This document shows positions 8,528 through 19,800 of a stretch of 64,000 bases of DNA, one piece after another (within the stretch, counting starts at the first letter, position 1; each line of letters begins with the position of its first letter). The stretch comes from Doryteuthis pealeii (taxonomy: Eukaryota > Mollusca > Cephalopoda > Myopsida > Loliginidae). The stretch spans positions 92,001,725-92,065,724 of the forward strand of contig CM042145.1 in the NCBI GenBank assembly GCA_023376005.1, in the 5' to 3' direction. A program made the translations under genes and the position numbers. Below the pieces are notes generated by a model, which was not told the origin of the DNA, searched no databases, and saw nothing but the letters and a program-made list of their open reading frames with translations.

Positions 8528-8640
8528 TCTATATAAATGGAGATTCGCTTCCGGTTTTTGTCTGTAACAAAAATCACGTCACTGCTTACATCACATTTCC
8601 CAAATCGTCTAACATAGAATAAAAAAGTTATTTTTAAAAA
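8528..8640 (+). mobile_element. Truncated Helitron 5' end at the P/Q junction
   Basis: It starts TCTATATAAATGGAGATTCGC after A. P3 continues this element to a full 3' end at 54715, but here homology ends near 8625 and module Q begins. Confidence 0.7.
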
Positions 8641-8682
8641 TACGTCGATCAATATTAAAAGTGTATAATATCTGATTTAATC

Positions 8683-8700
8683 CCCCCCCCTCTCTCTCCT

Positions 8701-8753
<53 letters not shown>
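8683..8753. repeat. C-run plus (CT)n tract
   Basis: Nine Cs are followed by an interrupted CT dinucleotide tract; the Q2 equivalent is 27837-27911 with a CTAT extension. Confidence 0.95.
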
Positions 8754-8756
<3 letters not shown>

Positions 8757-9195
8757 CTATCCTCTATCTATCTCTCCTCCTTACTTTTATATCTTTTTCA
8801 TTAGTTTCGATTGAAAAACTATTGCGTTGTCGCTTCGCACGCTCAACCCCTCTCATATCTTTCCACCTTACTCTCTTTTTTCTTTCTAATATATTTCGTG
8901 TAGTAGCATGTCCCTTTTCTCATTCTTTTCATTATAATAAAAAAAAGTATAGCATTTACCTGAGTGTTGCTTAACCAACATAGATATAAGAATTCGGCGA
9001 TAAAGCAACAGCAAAATAAGATTTACATTTTTGATATTCATCTTGGACACTTGAGGGGTCTCATTTTTACCAGGGTGTTGCAAATGATAAGCGCTAATAA
9101 TAAGAACACGGAGTAATCAATATTAGATAATAATAGATTCTATGTAAAGTCAATTACTTATTAAGGCTTAGCAAGACGGTTTTTTTTTAAAAGAC
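8754..9195. other. Unassigned Q segment with short dispersed repeat
   Basis: It contains a member of the 'accagggtgttgca' family at 9025-9130. Nothing else is recognised. Confidence 0.4.
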
Positions 9196-9252
9196 GCCAG
9201 TAGCAGATAAATCTGTTTCTGTCTGGCGTTACTGTTTGTTTTACAAAACTAT
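9196..9252. repeat. Degenerate hairpin (intact in Q2)
   Basis: The words 'gacgccag' and 'ctggcgttactgttt' pair imperfectly; Q2 28361-28431 shows the full 32-bp arms. The Q1 left arm has lost several bases. Confidence 0.7.
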
Positions 9253-9989
9253 CCTATGGAGTATGAAAGAAAAACACTTAAGATCATGACTCTCGTTTCG
9301 TTGGGGCTTTGTGACGCTATGTTCTTTCCTGAGAAAAATGGAGGAAAACTTATATATTGTTCTATACAGAGAACTAAATATAGTGATATCGACAAATGTT
9401 CAGGCTCACGACAAGACTGACAAAACCAGTGTATTCAAAAACGAAACGAAATTTGAGGCACGACTTAATATATACACGCTTAATGGCTAAAATTTATTGA
9501 AAAAGAAAGACCATTCGTGTGGGTGTGTGTTGTGTGTGTGTGTGTTATGTGATGTGTGTGTGTGTGATCAAACATATCAAAGTCTCGTTTGAATAACCTG
9601 ATCCGTGATTCTCGTTCCCAACAAGATAATGTGTTGAGCTCACGAGTGAATTCCAGACGTAAAAAAAAAAACAACAAAAAAAACAAAAACACTTTTTAAC
9701 TTATGTAAGTTGAATTAATAGAAATGATTCCGACAATATGTTGAAAGATAAAATAAATAAAGGCAAAGAAAATGTTGACTATTTATAAATTATTAATGGA
9801 ATACACAGCACGTTTCGGGCCGGGACGGTCTTGTCCGATATATACATTGTATCTCTATTTATCTTTTTTTATATAAATAAATGGTTTTTTTTTTATCTTC
9901 TCTGCAAGCTGTAAGTATCCCACCCTCAATGATCTACTGTTGTTGTGTTGTGTGTTTGGTTTTGGGTTGGCTTATCTCTTTTGATTTGT
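9253..9989. other. Q segment with (GT)n and A/T runs
   Basis: Interrupted GT repeats lie at 9517-9568 and A-rich runs at 9660-9690. At about 9800-9835 'cacgtttcgggccgggacggtcttgtcc' resembles the GAAAC half of the relic family, but no complete core is present. Confidence 0.5.
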
Positions 9990-10145
9990 ATAAGGCGAAT
10001 CCTGGGGAGAAGCAATCCAATGACATTGTACCATCCACTTAGCTCATGAGTTAGTCGCTTAGACTGCGGCGGATATACTCCTTCTGGTTCCGATCAATCA
10101 TTATGATATGGTTGGTTGTTGGATTTTACCACCAACACATTAAAT
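9990..10145 (+). mobile_element. Decayed R1 copy
   Basis: 'gaatcctggggagaagcaatcc', 'ccgatcaatca' and 'ggttggttgttggattttacc' follow R1 order. Q2 has a better copy at 29800-30110. Confidence 0.55.
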
Positions 10146-10689
10146 TATTAAAAATTAATGTATATTTTTTAAACACAATGCAGGGAAAATATTATGGAAT
10201 TAAAATCCTATATGGAAAAATGTAAATATGACATTGACATAAAAAATGATGTAGCATTGCCTGACCCTATTTGGAAATGGACATGGGCCAAAAAAGGTTA
10301 TCCTCTGTGCCAGGTTTTGCCTATAGGTATTAACGTAGCCCGAATTTCTAGTAAGAGTCTTTCCTCATCTGCAAACCACTGCACATGGGTAGGCGCTTGG
10401 CCTCTGCCCCTTAATGGGGGAACCCCCCCCCCCCCCCACCCAACAAAAAGTTCAAGTAAGTGATCACTTTCTATATTAACCGTATCACTTCTTGACTTAG
10501 TCCCACATCCTTTATTTTCTTCTTATCGTTTTCTATTCTTACTGTCCATGTGTTAGGTGTTGAATGAGACTTGACCGACACGTTTGTCCATCTTAAGCCC
10601 ACTTCGAAAAACAAGGCTTGATATTTTGCGTTAACCGTTCTCACGGACTCCTACGCAAATGTCCCTAAACCCTGTACAAAGAACATATC
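10146..10689. other. Unassigned Q repeat
   Basis: It is homologous to 30111-30695, including a C-run (10425-10437). The 89-codon frame at 10194-10463 is not conserved in Q2 and is not a supported gene. Confidence 0.4.
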
Positions 10690-10960
10690 CCATTAGTCAC
10701 TTACAAATTATTACTTCATTTTTCCCTCCTCGAGCTTTTTACAGCTTTAATTCTTTAGTTATGATTCACCAATTCAACTCTTCTCCTACTTTAAGCCTCT
10801 CACTGCACTCTCCTACCATCTGCCAAAGTACAAAAAAACTGATTGGATAGATACATGAGCATTGATTCTCTTCAGTTCATTATTCTACTCTTCAAAGACT
10901 CAGCAAAAAAAACACATTCAAATGAGAGTCAAGAATTTTCCAACTTTTGGCAAAGAATAT
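10690..10960 (-). mobile_element. Tc1-type transposase C-terminus, frameshifted
   Basis: It is homologous to the open Q2 fragment at 30696-30953, but indels break the frame. The transposon relation rests on the Q2 copy. Confidence 0.6.
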
Positions 10961-11084
10961 CTTTAATTATTATTCCACATGTGTCTTCTGTGCCATGATT
11001 GCTTATAGTTGGCGCTGCTGTAGTCCCATGTGATCAAGTTTGAGCCTGATCACGCCATTTTGCTTGCTAGGCTTGACACTTAAA

Positions 11085-11350
11085 ATGGGCTCCACTAGCA
11101 GTATACCAGGAGGAAGAACAAAGACCATGATATCTCTCAGATCGGAAGAAGTGCCACTAGAAGTGTGTATAATGGATAAAAGTTTAAAAAGTGAGCGACG
11201 CCCAGTAACCTCCACACTAACAGAATATTCCCCAGCAAGCCGAGAATGTATGAAGCAAACAGCGAGTTTCATGCGAATGAGGACTTGTTCTTGCACGATC
11301 TAGTCAGGTCCTGTTCTCAGATCATCACGACATGAGCTCGCTTCCATAAT
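11085..11350 (+). mobile_element. Mariner N-terminal transposase remnant, frameshifted
   Basis: It corresponds to 31080-31370 in Q2. The ATG at 11085 is followed by 'ggctccactagcagta', then fragments of the HTH region in several frames. It is non-functional. Confidence 0.7.
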
Positions 11351-12289
11351 AACAAAAGTGCGGAGAATTTTTGAATCTCCTCGCATATACTTATTTTTCG
11401 AGTCCATTATTTATCCAATATCTCTGTCCAAAAAGAGAAAATGCCAGACGATTTTATCTGAGCCTGGTGATCAAGGGTTTTATAAGATCCTGACCGCCAC
11501 ATTAATGCGTCTGTTCCATTCGTGTCGATCTGCGTTTTTAGCAATTACCGAAACTTCCTATTGAATGAGGATTCTTGCCAGTGCCAATTATCGTGGAAGA
11601 TTCTTTAAGTGTCGACGGCCAAAGTGATGAGTGAGGGGAAGATGGCAGCCAATCAAACTGGGTCTATAACATTGGTGGTTATGCAGTACCGTGTGAATCA
11701 GGAAATAATTTTACTGAAAATACTCTGTGCGTTAAAGATGTTGTGTTTCGGGTTCATGATATTTTGAATTGATAGATAGATAGATATAGATGAAGATATA
11801 GATCATGGTGAACCGATAGCAGAACACTGGCTAGTAGCATGAAAAACGTAGTAATAGAGAGCGTTCACAGAGTTTGTTACTCTGTTCTTATAAGCACTAA
11901 GTCAACTATAAGGATAAAGTACCAACGCAATACTTTAGTTAGGGAACACAACAACGCTGTTTTAATTTATATAACTTAGTATTATAACATTATATACGGG
12001 GAACGAATTCCCAGCTATATAGCACAGTGTCAAACATTACACAGTTGTTAATAGACACAATGTTGGAAACCACTTACTGTAAAGTAAGTTGTAACGTCGC
12101 ATGCACCATAGGGTCTGTCTGCTGGAAGAGGTGACAAGCACGTCGCACTTGTCAAGTGCTTCGGCCAAAGAGGTTTCTTCTTAGGCTTCCTGCGTCACTG
12201 CACCAAAAAAGGGTTCCTGACGCAGGAGAACCCAAAACCCTCAGACCAACGTGGTGACTGCTCTTACGTAGAAACGAAAGAATAAATAC
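11351..12289. other. Unassigned Q segment
   Basis: Short GATA tracts lie near 11769-11790. It is homologous to 31370-32290. 'cctgcgtcac...tcctgacgcagg' near 12190-12225 forms a short inverted repeat. No gene is seen. Confidence 0.4.
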
Positions 12290-12580
12290 ATTGATAACTA
12301 AATATATAGACGACTTAGAGATAGATAAGATATATAGATAGATAGATGATAGATGATAATAGTACGTGGTAAAACAAATATAATTAGCAGACTGAAATAT
12401 ATAGATAATAATATAAATAGATAGATAGATAATAGATATCATACCAAAACTGGATGTAATAAAACTGTGATTTGAAAAATATAGCAACCAACTGATATGA
12501 ATAGATGTCAACATAAAAATATATAAGAACACCGCTGATAATAATAGATGATAGATAGATATTCAAGCACCAAGCCAACT
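12290..12580. repeat. GATA/ATA-rich simple repeat region
   Basis: Interrupted (GATA)n runs, expanded relative to the clean 32335-32380 tract in Q2. The 126- and 79-codon frames here are simple-sequence translations. Confidence 0.8.
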
Positions 12581-13005
12581 GTGCACATACAACACTCCTT
12601 GCGAAGGATCTATTGTGGTACATCCCACCCTCAAGTATTTTACTACTTTTCTTAACCGCTTAACATGACAATTACTCAAATTCTACTAATTCTAAATTAT
12701 ACATCAATTCACTTTCAGCCAAAGACAATACAATGTGACTAATCTTATTAATTCATTTTACACTAGATAACTGCATAAAGACGGCGATGAATAAATTGAA
12801 AGTAATGCTGATTATGGAAGGTTTGGAGAGTGAATTTAAATTGGATTAAAAAAACATAAAAAAATCAACTTAATTTTCAGGTGATTGGTTGTTTTTACGC
12901 ATATCAACCTCAGTAGGGTCTTTAATGCCATAAGAGTTAAAATGATCAATTCTTAACTGGTAAACAATTTTTTTATAAATACATTATTTCTATAACCCAT
13001 AATGA
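12581..13005. other. Unassigned Q segment
   Basis: AT-rich, homologous to 32400-32700; no motif is recognised. Confidence 0.35.
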
Positions 13006-13275
13006 CCCTCAACATACTACCACTCCGTCAGAGTACCAGGACAATGGTGATGAATGGTCTCACATTCCCCAAACCTCCAAACTGAACCTCACATTCAATT
13101 AAGCTTAACGTCATTCCCAGACATTAGACCCGCACCACCGCTCTTCTAGACCCATATTAAAAGGGTTGGGCTTGCCAATAAAACAATAGGTGAAAATCAT
13201 ATATGTACTAGGGCTGACTGACACCGCATGATGAGGGCCTCTCCGACCGCCTAGCACCCAAGATAGGCCAAAGTG
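13006..13275 (-). mobile_element. R1 remnant
   Basis: 'tactaccactccgtcagagtaccagg', 'catatatgtactagggctg' and 'ctccgaccgcctagcaccc' follow R1 in reverse. This stretch is absent from Q2, which jumps from about 32700 to the T-rich run, so it is a Q1-only insertion or a Q2 deletion. Confidence 0.6.
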
Positions 13276-13319
13276 AGTATTCATTCAATGAATAACTTTC
13301 ACGTGAGGAGAAAAAATAA

Positions 13320-13372
13320 AAAAAGAATAAATAAGTTGTTTTTTTTTGTTTTTTTTGTTTTTTTTTTTTTTA
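13320..13372. repeat. T-rich run
   Basis: T homopolymers separated by G; shortened in Q2 (about 32731-32740). Confidence 0.85.
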
Positions 13373-13375
13373 TAT

Positions 13376-14280
13376 TAAGCAGTAGAATAGGGAGATCGAG
13401 ATGCTTTTTAAAATTGACCCGATGAATCAGTCAAGAAATTGCCACAAGCGTACAATATCCAATTAGTCACGGGTAATCTGATCGATAGAACTACTGAATT
13501 ACAGCAAGAAATAGATAAACCGAAAGCTTCGAGTTTCGGGCAGACTAGTGCCTTCTTAAAGGGTTCGAAGAAAGTAGCTAGAACCCGGAAAGATATGTTC
13601 TCCCGGACATCGGAACGGATTAAAAGATAGGGTTGAACCGAGGCCACACGATTTCAACCGCTTAGTTAAAGGAAGACTCGGAAAGAAGTCAGCAAGAAAG
13701 CGGACTCGACAAAAGAACACGTCGAAGTCTAAGCGTGTCTAGAGCGGGTCCCGGACTCAGTACCACGGGTAATACATGGATTGGAGTTAAATAGAGGATC
13801 CTCTCATTAAGAGATAAGCATCTTTCCCTCTCTGACCTGAAAACCCACTGCATACCGAGCAAGGGGATCGAGACTAATGCTGAGTAAACGAAGCCAAAGG
13901 ACAATGTAGTTCCCGTTTGTTTTGTTTTCTATGCCTTCCACCTTTATGCACCTCCTTACTTATGCTGAGTGTCTCATGACACAATAAGTCATGTACCTGG
14001 CATAATGGACACAAAGAGCAAAAATATGGGAAATAAGTAAAATAAGATAAAAATAAAAGAAAGTTTAATATGGTCTGTTATTAGTCAGTTGTCTGTAGAT
14101 TCTGTTTCCTCGCTCAAATGCAGCAAGAAAAATGTATGAACATGTTGAGAGAACGGAGAATCTGACTACAGCGAACCGAAGATAAAAAAGAGAAAAAAGA
14201 AGAATTAAAATATTACTTTGCTGGACGTGATTAAAAAAGATAGTCCATTTTAAACACAGAAATAGATCACAAAAGAGACA
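13376..14280. other. Conserved Q block without recognised gene
   Basis: It is homologous to 32741-33650. A 63-codon frame at 13439-13630 is broken in Q2 by several indels, so coding is unsupported. 'gagcgggtcccggactc' at about 13742 is conserved in both copies. I do not recognise the sequence. Confidence 0.4.
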
Positions 14281-14286
14281 TCATGT

Positions 14287-14288
<2 letters not shown>

Positions 14289-14342
<54 letters not shown>
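14289..14342. repeat. (TA)n microsatellite
   Basis: This is the exact site where Q2 has 2.85 kb of extra sequence (33685-36540). Confidence 0.95.
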
Positions 14343-14347
<5 letters not shown>

Positions 14348-14780
14348 CCAATAATTTCAAACACATCTATTTATCCATCTATTAGATCCATAGACATTAT
14401 TATAGTTCAACCATTCTAAATTGAATACTTCAACCAAGAGAAAAAGAAGAAGAAGAAGAAGACAGAAGAAGAAGAAGAAAAGAAGGCAATGTTTATTTTC
14501 CACACATACCCAATTAAAACAATGTCACATAAACAAACAAACAAAACAAAAAACGTAATGTTGTTGTGTAGTAATGTGTTGGGATGATCACTAATTAGGA
14601 CTGAGCCTATTCTAGTAGTGACCATCTCAGGGTTTTTTTTTTGTTTTTTATTTTACATAAGTTCAAACCCCAAGAGATCCAGAACTGAAGCCTCACCACC
14701 GGATGCAGTATAATGCCATACTCCGAATACCATACTCTGATTCCATAACTGGATAAAAATATTTAGCCAATTGTAGCGCT
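14343..14780. other. Q segment with (GAA)n
   Basis: A GAA tract lies at about 14443-14484 and a T-run at about 14632-14650. It is homologous to 36541-36990. Confidence 0.6.
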
Positions 14781-15480
14781 GAGGAAACAGTTTTGTTGCT
14801 GAAATCTAATCTAATGGGTTATGTTCTTCCTGTATCTGCTGTAGTTCTCTAGAAATAGATAGGAAGCATTACTTTTGGAGCATCTCACAATGTATAATCA
14901 ATGAGGATGGCTATATGAAAAAATATTATTTTCTAGCTGAAACTTGCCCTATCAAATTGTGTTATTGTGTTCCCTGTATCTGTCGTAGTTTCGGTGGAAA
15001 TAAAAATAAGCATTATTTTTGAGCATTTCACATATATTTCAATAATGATGACTATATGGAAAAAAAAGTGTGTTTTTTTTTAGCTGAAAACTTGCTCTAT
15101 CTATCGCTCGATTTGCTCAACGCATCTGATAATAAATGAGGACATTTTTTTGGAGCATTACACATGTATAGTCCATGATGAGAAATATGTGGAAAAATAA
15201 TTTAGTAGCTGAAAACTTGCTCAATCTAATGGGTCGTTGTGTGTCCTAATACTGTCGTAGTTTGTTGAAATAAATAGAGGCATTAATTTCGGATCAACAT
15301 CTTCCGCGAACACCAATGGTGTAATTACGTCTTAAGAAAATAGTATATTTTATGCTGAAACGTGCCCTATCCAATGGGTTATTGGTGTCTGTTTCTTTCT
15401 GTAGCTATTTACGCGGAAATAAGATAGGATTGCATTACTTCGGAACGCTGTTCTCAAATCCAACGCGATTCGTTGTACGC
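14781..15480 (+). repeat. Diverged tandem satellite, about 148-bp unit, five units
   Basis: 'agctgaaaacttgctctat' recurs at about 14800 (diverged), 14936, 15082, 15209 and 15354, each followed by 'tgtgttcc..ctgtagtttc..gaaata..aagcatta..ggagcat'. Q2 has one unit fewer. Confidence 0.8.
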
Positions 15481-15560
15481 TCCGAGAACCGAACGTTAAG
15501 AGAATGAATGAACGATAAAGAATGAATGAATGAATGAACGAAATGAATGAATGAATAATC
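15481..15560. repeat. (GAAT)n tract
   Basis: Interrupted GAAT/GAAC tetranucleotide repeats; Q2 equivalent 37605-37670. Confidence 0.85.
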
Positions 15561-15664
15561 TTCGGTTTCTATGTTCACTACTCTCTGTCGAGTAAATAAT
15601 AAATGATTCAGTGAGACTTCTCACGAGTCAACGGAGATATGGTGAACAAGTCATAGAAGGGGGC

Positions 15665-15997
15665 GTCCACACACCAACGCGCACACATACACACACACAT
15701 ACACACACACACATACATACGCATATACTGCTCATATCACACTGCACACACACCGCGCACACTCAATATTGCTCACACACATACACACGCACACGCATAC
15801 ATACATACCGTATACACACATATACCACACACCATTACACCGTGCACATGCACACAAACACAATATATTCTCTGCTATTGTCTCTGTTACTTCTGTTGAT
15901 GTTATATCATACACACAGACACCGTACACATACACACACATACCACACCACACACACACCACACCACACACACCACACACCACACACCACACAAACA

Positions 15998-16030
<33 letters not shown>

Positions 16031-16870
16031 ACACACCAACACCACACCCCACACACACAACCCCACACACAAACACACATACACACGAAACCACACACAC
16101 ACAAGATATATTGCCGCTATTGTCTCCATTACTTTTGGTGATGTTAATAGTACACACACACAAACACAACACACACACACACACACAACACACCACACAT
16201 ATCACATACATACACCGCACACAACCACAACACACACACACACAAGATATTTTGTCGCTATTGTCTCTATTCTGGTGATGGTAAAAACACACACACCAAC
16301 ACACATACCGCAACTAATACACACCACACACACCACACCGTATACACATATACACACACACTGATATAACACGCACAACAAATACAAACACAAGATATAT
16401 CATTGCTATTGTCTCTTTACTTCATGATGCTAATAAGCATATACACATACACCGCACACCACACCACACACACACATACCACACACCATACACACACACA
16501 CACCACACCGCACCACACAACACAACACACAAAGATTTATTCCTGCATTGTCCTCCATTACTTTGTGATGTTTTTAGTAAACCACACACACTCACACACA
16601 CGCACACACACCGTATTACACATAAACACACCGCATATAAAACACAATATTATTACTGCTATTGTCTCTGTTACTTCTGTTGATGGTAATTATGCATATA
16701 CACATACACGCACACACACACACACACACACACATACGCCACACACACGAGACTACCCACACACAATCACATACACACACACACACACCACACACCACAT
16801 ACACACACCACATACAGACACACAAAATATTTGCTGCTATTGTGTCCGTTCCTTTTGTGATGTTAGACTG
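15665..16870. repeat. Compound (CA)n satellite with seven conserved 45-bp spacers
   Basis: Seven spacers of the form 'ctgctattgtctctgttact' + 'tctgttgatggtaat' begin near 15861, 16104, 16244, 16391, 16531, 16645 and 16825, separated by CA-rich blocks. Spacing is mostly 114-180 bp. All long frames here are low-complexity His/Thr or Cys/Val translations. Confidence 0.9.
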
Positions 16871-17044
16871 TCGGATTATAAAGTTCAGCAAAGGAAACAG
16901 CAAGCATAAACATTCACCTAGCATGTGTAAGCATATTTAAATAATGGCCTGCCATATCAAGCAAGAATGACAATACATACTTGAGTCCGGCTTACCTAGC
17001 ATTATGTTTTATGTGACCAATGTGATGTTAGGTATGTAAATCAA

Positions 17045-17132
17045 TGGCATCTACTCTATCTATCTATCTATCTAATATCAGTTTGCCACCACACACACAA
17101 ACAAATATTATATATATATATATATATATATA
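17045..17132. repeat. (TATC)n and (TA)n tracts
   Basis: Simple repeats flank the foldback that follows. Confidence 0.9.
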
Positions 17133-17133
17133 T

Positions 17134-17345
17134 TTGGAGGATATTTGCTTAATTGAAGTCATACCTAATTTTGAAAAATAAATTAGTAATTAATGAATTT
17201 AGGCGGCATATTATGTTCAACAATGTAGGCTACACAATCGAGATTTTCTTGATTTGTTTAGCCTTACATTTGAACATTAATTATTAACTAATTATTTTTA
17301 AATTAGGTATGACTTCAATTAAGCACCATATCCTCAAAAAATCTT
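17134..17345. mobile_element. Foldback (MITE-like) element, about 200 bp
   Basis: The outer arms 'ttaattgaagtcatacctaa' are repeated inverted at the right end, with a second inner hairpin around the centre. Q2 39293-39494 is better preserved. Confidence 0.8.
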
Positions 17346-17394
17346 CGCTTAAAACCATATAAAAATAAACACATTTGTTGTTACTAACTCCATA

Positions 17395-17533
17395 TTATAT
17401 AATAATATAATATATATTATAATATAATATATATATATATATATATCTGTCTATCCTATCTATCTGTCTATCTATGAACCAGTTTTATATTATCTTTCTT
17501 AATTTAATTTAAAATATTAATTTTCTCTCTCTA

Positions 17534-17581
<48 letters not shown>

Positions 17582-17620
17582 CTATCTATCATCTATCTAT
17601 CTATCTTCTAATATCAGTTT
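17395..17620. repeat. TA, TATC and CT simple repeats
   Basis: Successive microsatellites between the two foldbacks; homologous to 39555-39760. Confidence 0.9.
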
Positions 17621-17820
17621 AAAATCATATATGTTAGCAAACTACATTAAAAAATAGATGTGAACTGGTCAAATAGATAGATATAACATACTACTACATA
17701 CATACATGTGAGCAATCTATCTAATACAGTTTGCTCACATGTTGTATGTATGTATCTATCTATCTATCTATCTATCTGAACCAGTTCACATCTATCTTTT
17801 AATGTTAGTTTGCTCACATC
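17620..17820. repeat. Imperfect palindrome with TATC core
   Basis: 'tagatgtgaactggt' and 'aaccagttcacatcta', and 'acatgtgagca' and 'tgctcacatgt', form two successive inverted pairs. Q2 equivalent 39770-39980. Confidence 0.75.
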
Positions 17821-18029
17821 TCTCTCTCTCTCTCTCTCTCTCTCCTCTCCTCTCTCCTCTCTCTCTCGCTCTGTAGTGAGTATTTATGTATGTATATATG
17901 ATGTTATGTATCTATCTATGTATTGTCAGTTTCCTCACTCTATCTATCGATCTATCTAAAACTGGATATTTTTTTCTTTCCCTGAATTCGTTCCTACTTT
18001 TCTTTTTCTGACTACCCTACAGTACACCC
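17821..18029. other. CT tract and unassigned flank
   Basis: Interrupted (CT)n at 17820-17872, then unrecognised sequence homologous to 39985-40200. Confidence 0.6.
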
Positions 18030-18200
18030 CACCTATAGTGTGACCCATCGTAGTCTATGTTAGCAAGCTAGTCCTGCAAATCCATTACTATGAATAGCGA
18101 CCTTATACTACTCCTACAATTCTCCCTCCAGCTATGGGTAAATAGCCAGGGCAGACTGGTTCTTTAACCATGGCTAGGTAACCATCTGGGAGAAGGATAT
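18030..18200 (+). mobile_element. SINE A-related copy, 3' truncated
   Basis: The head resembles 'gtagtctaatggttagcaag' (clear in Q2 at 40213) and is followed by 'ctccagctatgggtaaatag' and 'ctttaaccatggctaggtaac'. It runs into (TA)n at about 18195. Confidence 0.65.
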
Positions 18201-18339
18201 ATAATATAATATATATAAATATATATATATACATATATCACATCCTACCCGTGGTGAACGGTTGGGTTAATTCCTACATATTCATCTCACACTCGCTTTT
18301 ATTTATTCTTTCTTTAATCTTATCATTAACTTTTTGTTC

Positions 18340-19205
18340 GTACGCCCCCTTCTTCTTCTTCTCTCTTCTTCTTTCTTTTTCTTTCTTCTTCTTCTGTCTA
18401 TCCCTTTCTTCTCTTCTTCTTCTTTCTTCTTCTTTCTTCTTCTTCTTCTCTTCTCTTCTCTGTCTATCCCCTCTTCTTTCTTCTTCTCCGTCTATCCCCT
18501 TCTTCTTCTTCTTCTTCTGCTTCTTCTTCTGCTTCTTCTTCTGTCTACCCCCCTTCTCTTCTTTCTTCTTCTTCCTTCTTCTTCTCTTCTTCTTCTTCTT
18601 CATTTCTTCTGCTTTCTCTGCCTTCTTCTTCGTCTATCCCCTTCTTCTTCTCTTCTTCTTCTTCTTTCTTCTTCGCTATCCCTTCTTTTCTTTCTTTTCT
18701 GCTTCTTCTTCTGTCGTATCCCCTTTCTTCTTCTTCTTCTTCTTCTTCTTCTTCTTCTTTCTTCTTCTTCTTCTTGCTCTCTCTCCACTTCTTTCTTCTC
18801 TTCTTCCTTCTTGCTCTCTCTCCACTCTCTTCCTCTCTTCTTCTCTTCTTCTTCTCTTCTTCTTCTTCTGTCACCCTTTCTTCTTCTTCTTCTTCTTCTT
18901 CTTTCTTCTTTCTTCTTCTTCTTCTTCTTCTTTCTTCGTCTTCCCCTTCTTCTTCTTTTCTTCTTATTCTTCTTCTCTTTCTTCTTCTTATCCCTTCTTC
19001 TTCTTTTCTTCTTTGCTTCTTTTCTGTCTATCCTTCTTTTTCTCTTCTTCTTCGTTCTTCTTCTTCTGTCTATCCCTTCTAATATTTTCTTCTTTCTCTT
19101 CTTCTATCCCTTCTTCTCGTCTATTCCCTCTTTTTCCTACTCTTCTTCTTCTCATTATGTTCTTCTTCTCTTCTTCTCTCTTCTCCTTCTTCTTCTTCTT
19201 CTTCT
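18340..19205. repeat. CTT-rich polypyrimidine tract, about 0.87 kb
   Basis: Nearly pure C/T on this strand, built from (CTT)n with 'ctgtctatcccc' interruptions. The 318- and 296-codon frames are Ser/Leu/Phe homopolymer-like translations, not genes. Q2 equivalent 40615-41575. Confidence 0.95.
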
Positions 19206-19209
19206 AACT

Positions 19210-19800
19210 GGCGGATTTCACTGAGGTCTATGCAACAGTAAGTCTCTTCAGATCTCTAGTCCCCTGTCAGCCGAAGCAGTAAGAATACGCCCACCACTGT
19301 TAAAACGGTAAGACCGCCTCCAATGGGACTACTTGTTGGCCGTGGGTGGCCACCTGATGCTTAAGGACGAAATCCTGTGGTTGAACAGTCCATGACTTGC
19401 ACATTCTACTTCTTGGCCTTTAGGCTAGACGGGCAGTCAAAGAGCCCCTTCCGATCAATCAGTGACCACTTATATGCTTGTCCCCGACCATTTTTCCTTA
19501 TTGTAAATTCTTTTATTATAGTGCTGGAAGGCGGTGGTTGAGGACTTAGGTCTTTGATATGATGTTAAACTGTATCTGATGGTGAAGTTCCAATCTGTAG
19601 CTCCGGGTGTGTAGTACCTCTCATTGCTAATACTTCCATGTCAACCTGACCCGGTGTGGTAGGACCTGTAAGGATCCCATCTATGGTTAAATAAAAGAAA
19701 TGTTTCAAAAGAAGAATTTCAATATCCACAAAAATGAATAAACAAACCCTTTTCCAGTATAAAATAACCCCTATCAAAGTTTGACATTGCTGTAAAATCC
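19210..19800 (+). mobile_element. R1 copy at Q/P junction
   Basis: Nearly full-length: 'ggtaagaccgcctccaatggg' near 19309, through the middle ('ctagacgggcagtcaaag') to 'gttgacattgctgtaaaatcc' at about 19780. The paralogous junction copy is 41600-42200. Confidence 0.8.

Larger units (their letters stand above)
1..8640 (+). repeat. Segmental duplication module P, copy 1
   Basis: This block recurs in the same order at 19210-25330 (P2, truncated) and 41580-54372 (P3). Internal order is R1, SINE B, SINE A fragments, foldback, SINE A, Helitron end, hammerhead palindrome, mariner derivative, 41-bp hairpin, SINE A and R3 minisatellite. P1 and P3 differ mainly by scattered substitutions plus clean insertions. 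The homology with P3 stops at about 8625, inside a Helitron, and from there P1 continues as module Q. Confidence 0.9.
8641..19209 (+). repeat. Segmental duplication module Q, copy 1
   Basis: It is collinear with Q2 (27806-41579) except for a private Q2 block of about 2.85 kb at 33685-36540. Order: CT tract, hairpin, GT tract, R1 remnant, Tc1/mariner remnants, GATA tracts, conserved block, TA tract, 148-bp satellite, CA compound satellite, foldback, CT tracts, SINE, CTT tract. Many single-base indels separate the two copies. Confidence 0.9.

Noticed and set aside
9790..9850. GGCCCGAAACGTG word as another hammerhead
   Set aside because: No CUGANGA-like core in the required position and no matching stems; kept only as a possible relic.
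11003..11303. Overlapping frames on both strands (97 and 87 codons)
   Set aside because: They lie over a frameshifted mariner remnant and do not follow its reading frame.
15611..16313. Frames of 169-193 codons rich in His/Thr or Cys/Val
   Set aside because: Translations of (CA)n in both strands; no biased codon third positions and no conserved frame between Q1 and Q2.
15665..16870. Regularly spaced conserved words resembling a CRISPR array
   Set aside because: The conserved 45-bp words are separated by (CA)n of variable length, not unique spacers, and the context is eukaryotic; it is a compound satellite.
18251..19224. Long frames of 318 and 296 codons
   Set aside because: They are Ser/Leu/Phe translations of a CTT tract; neighbouring frames are equally open, which simple sequence explains.
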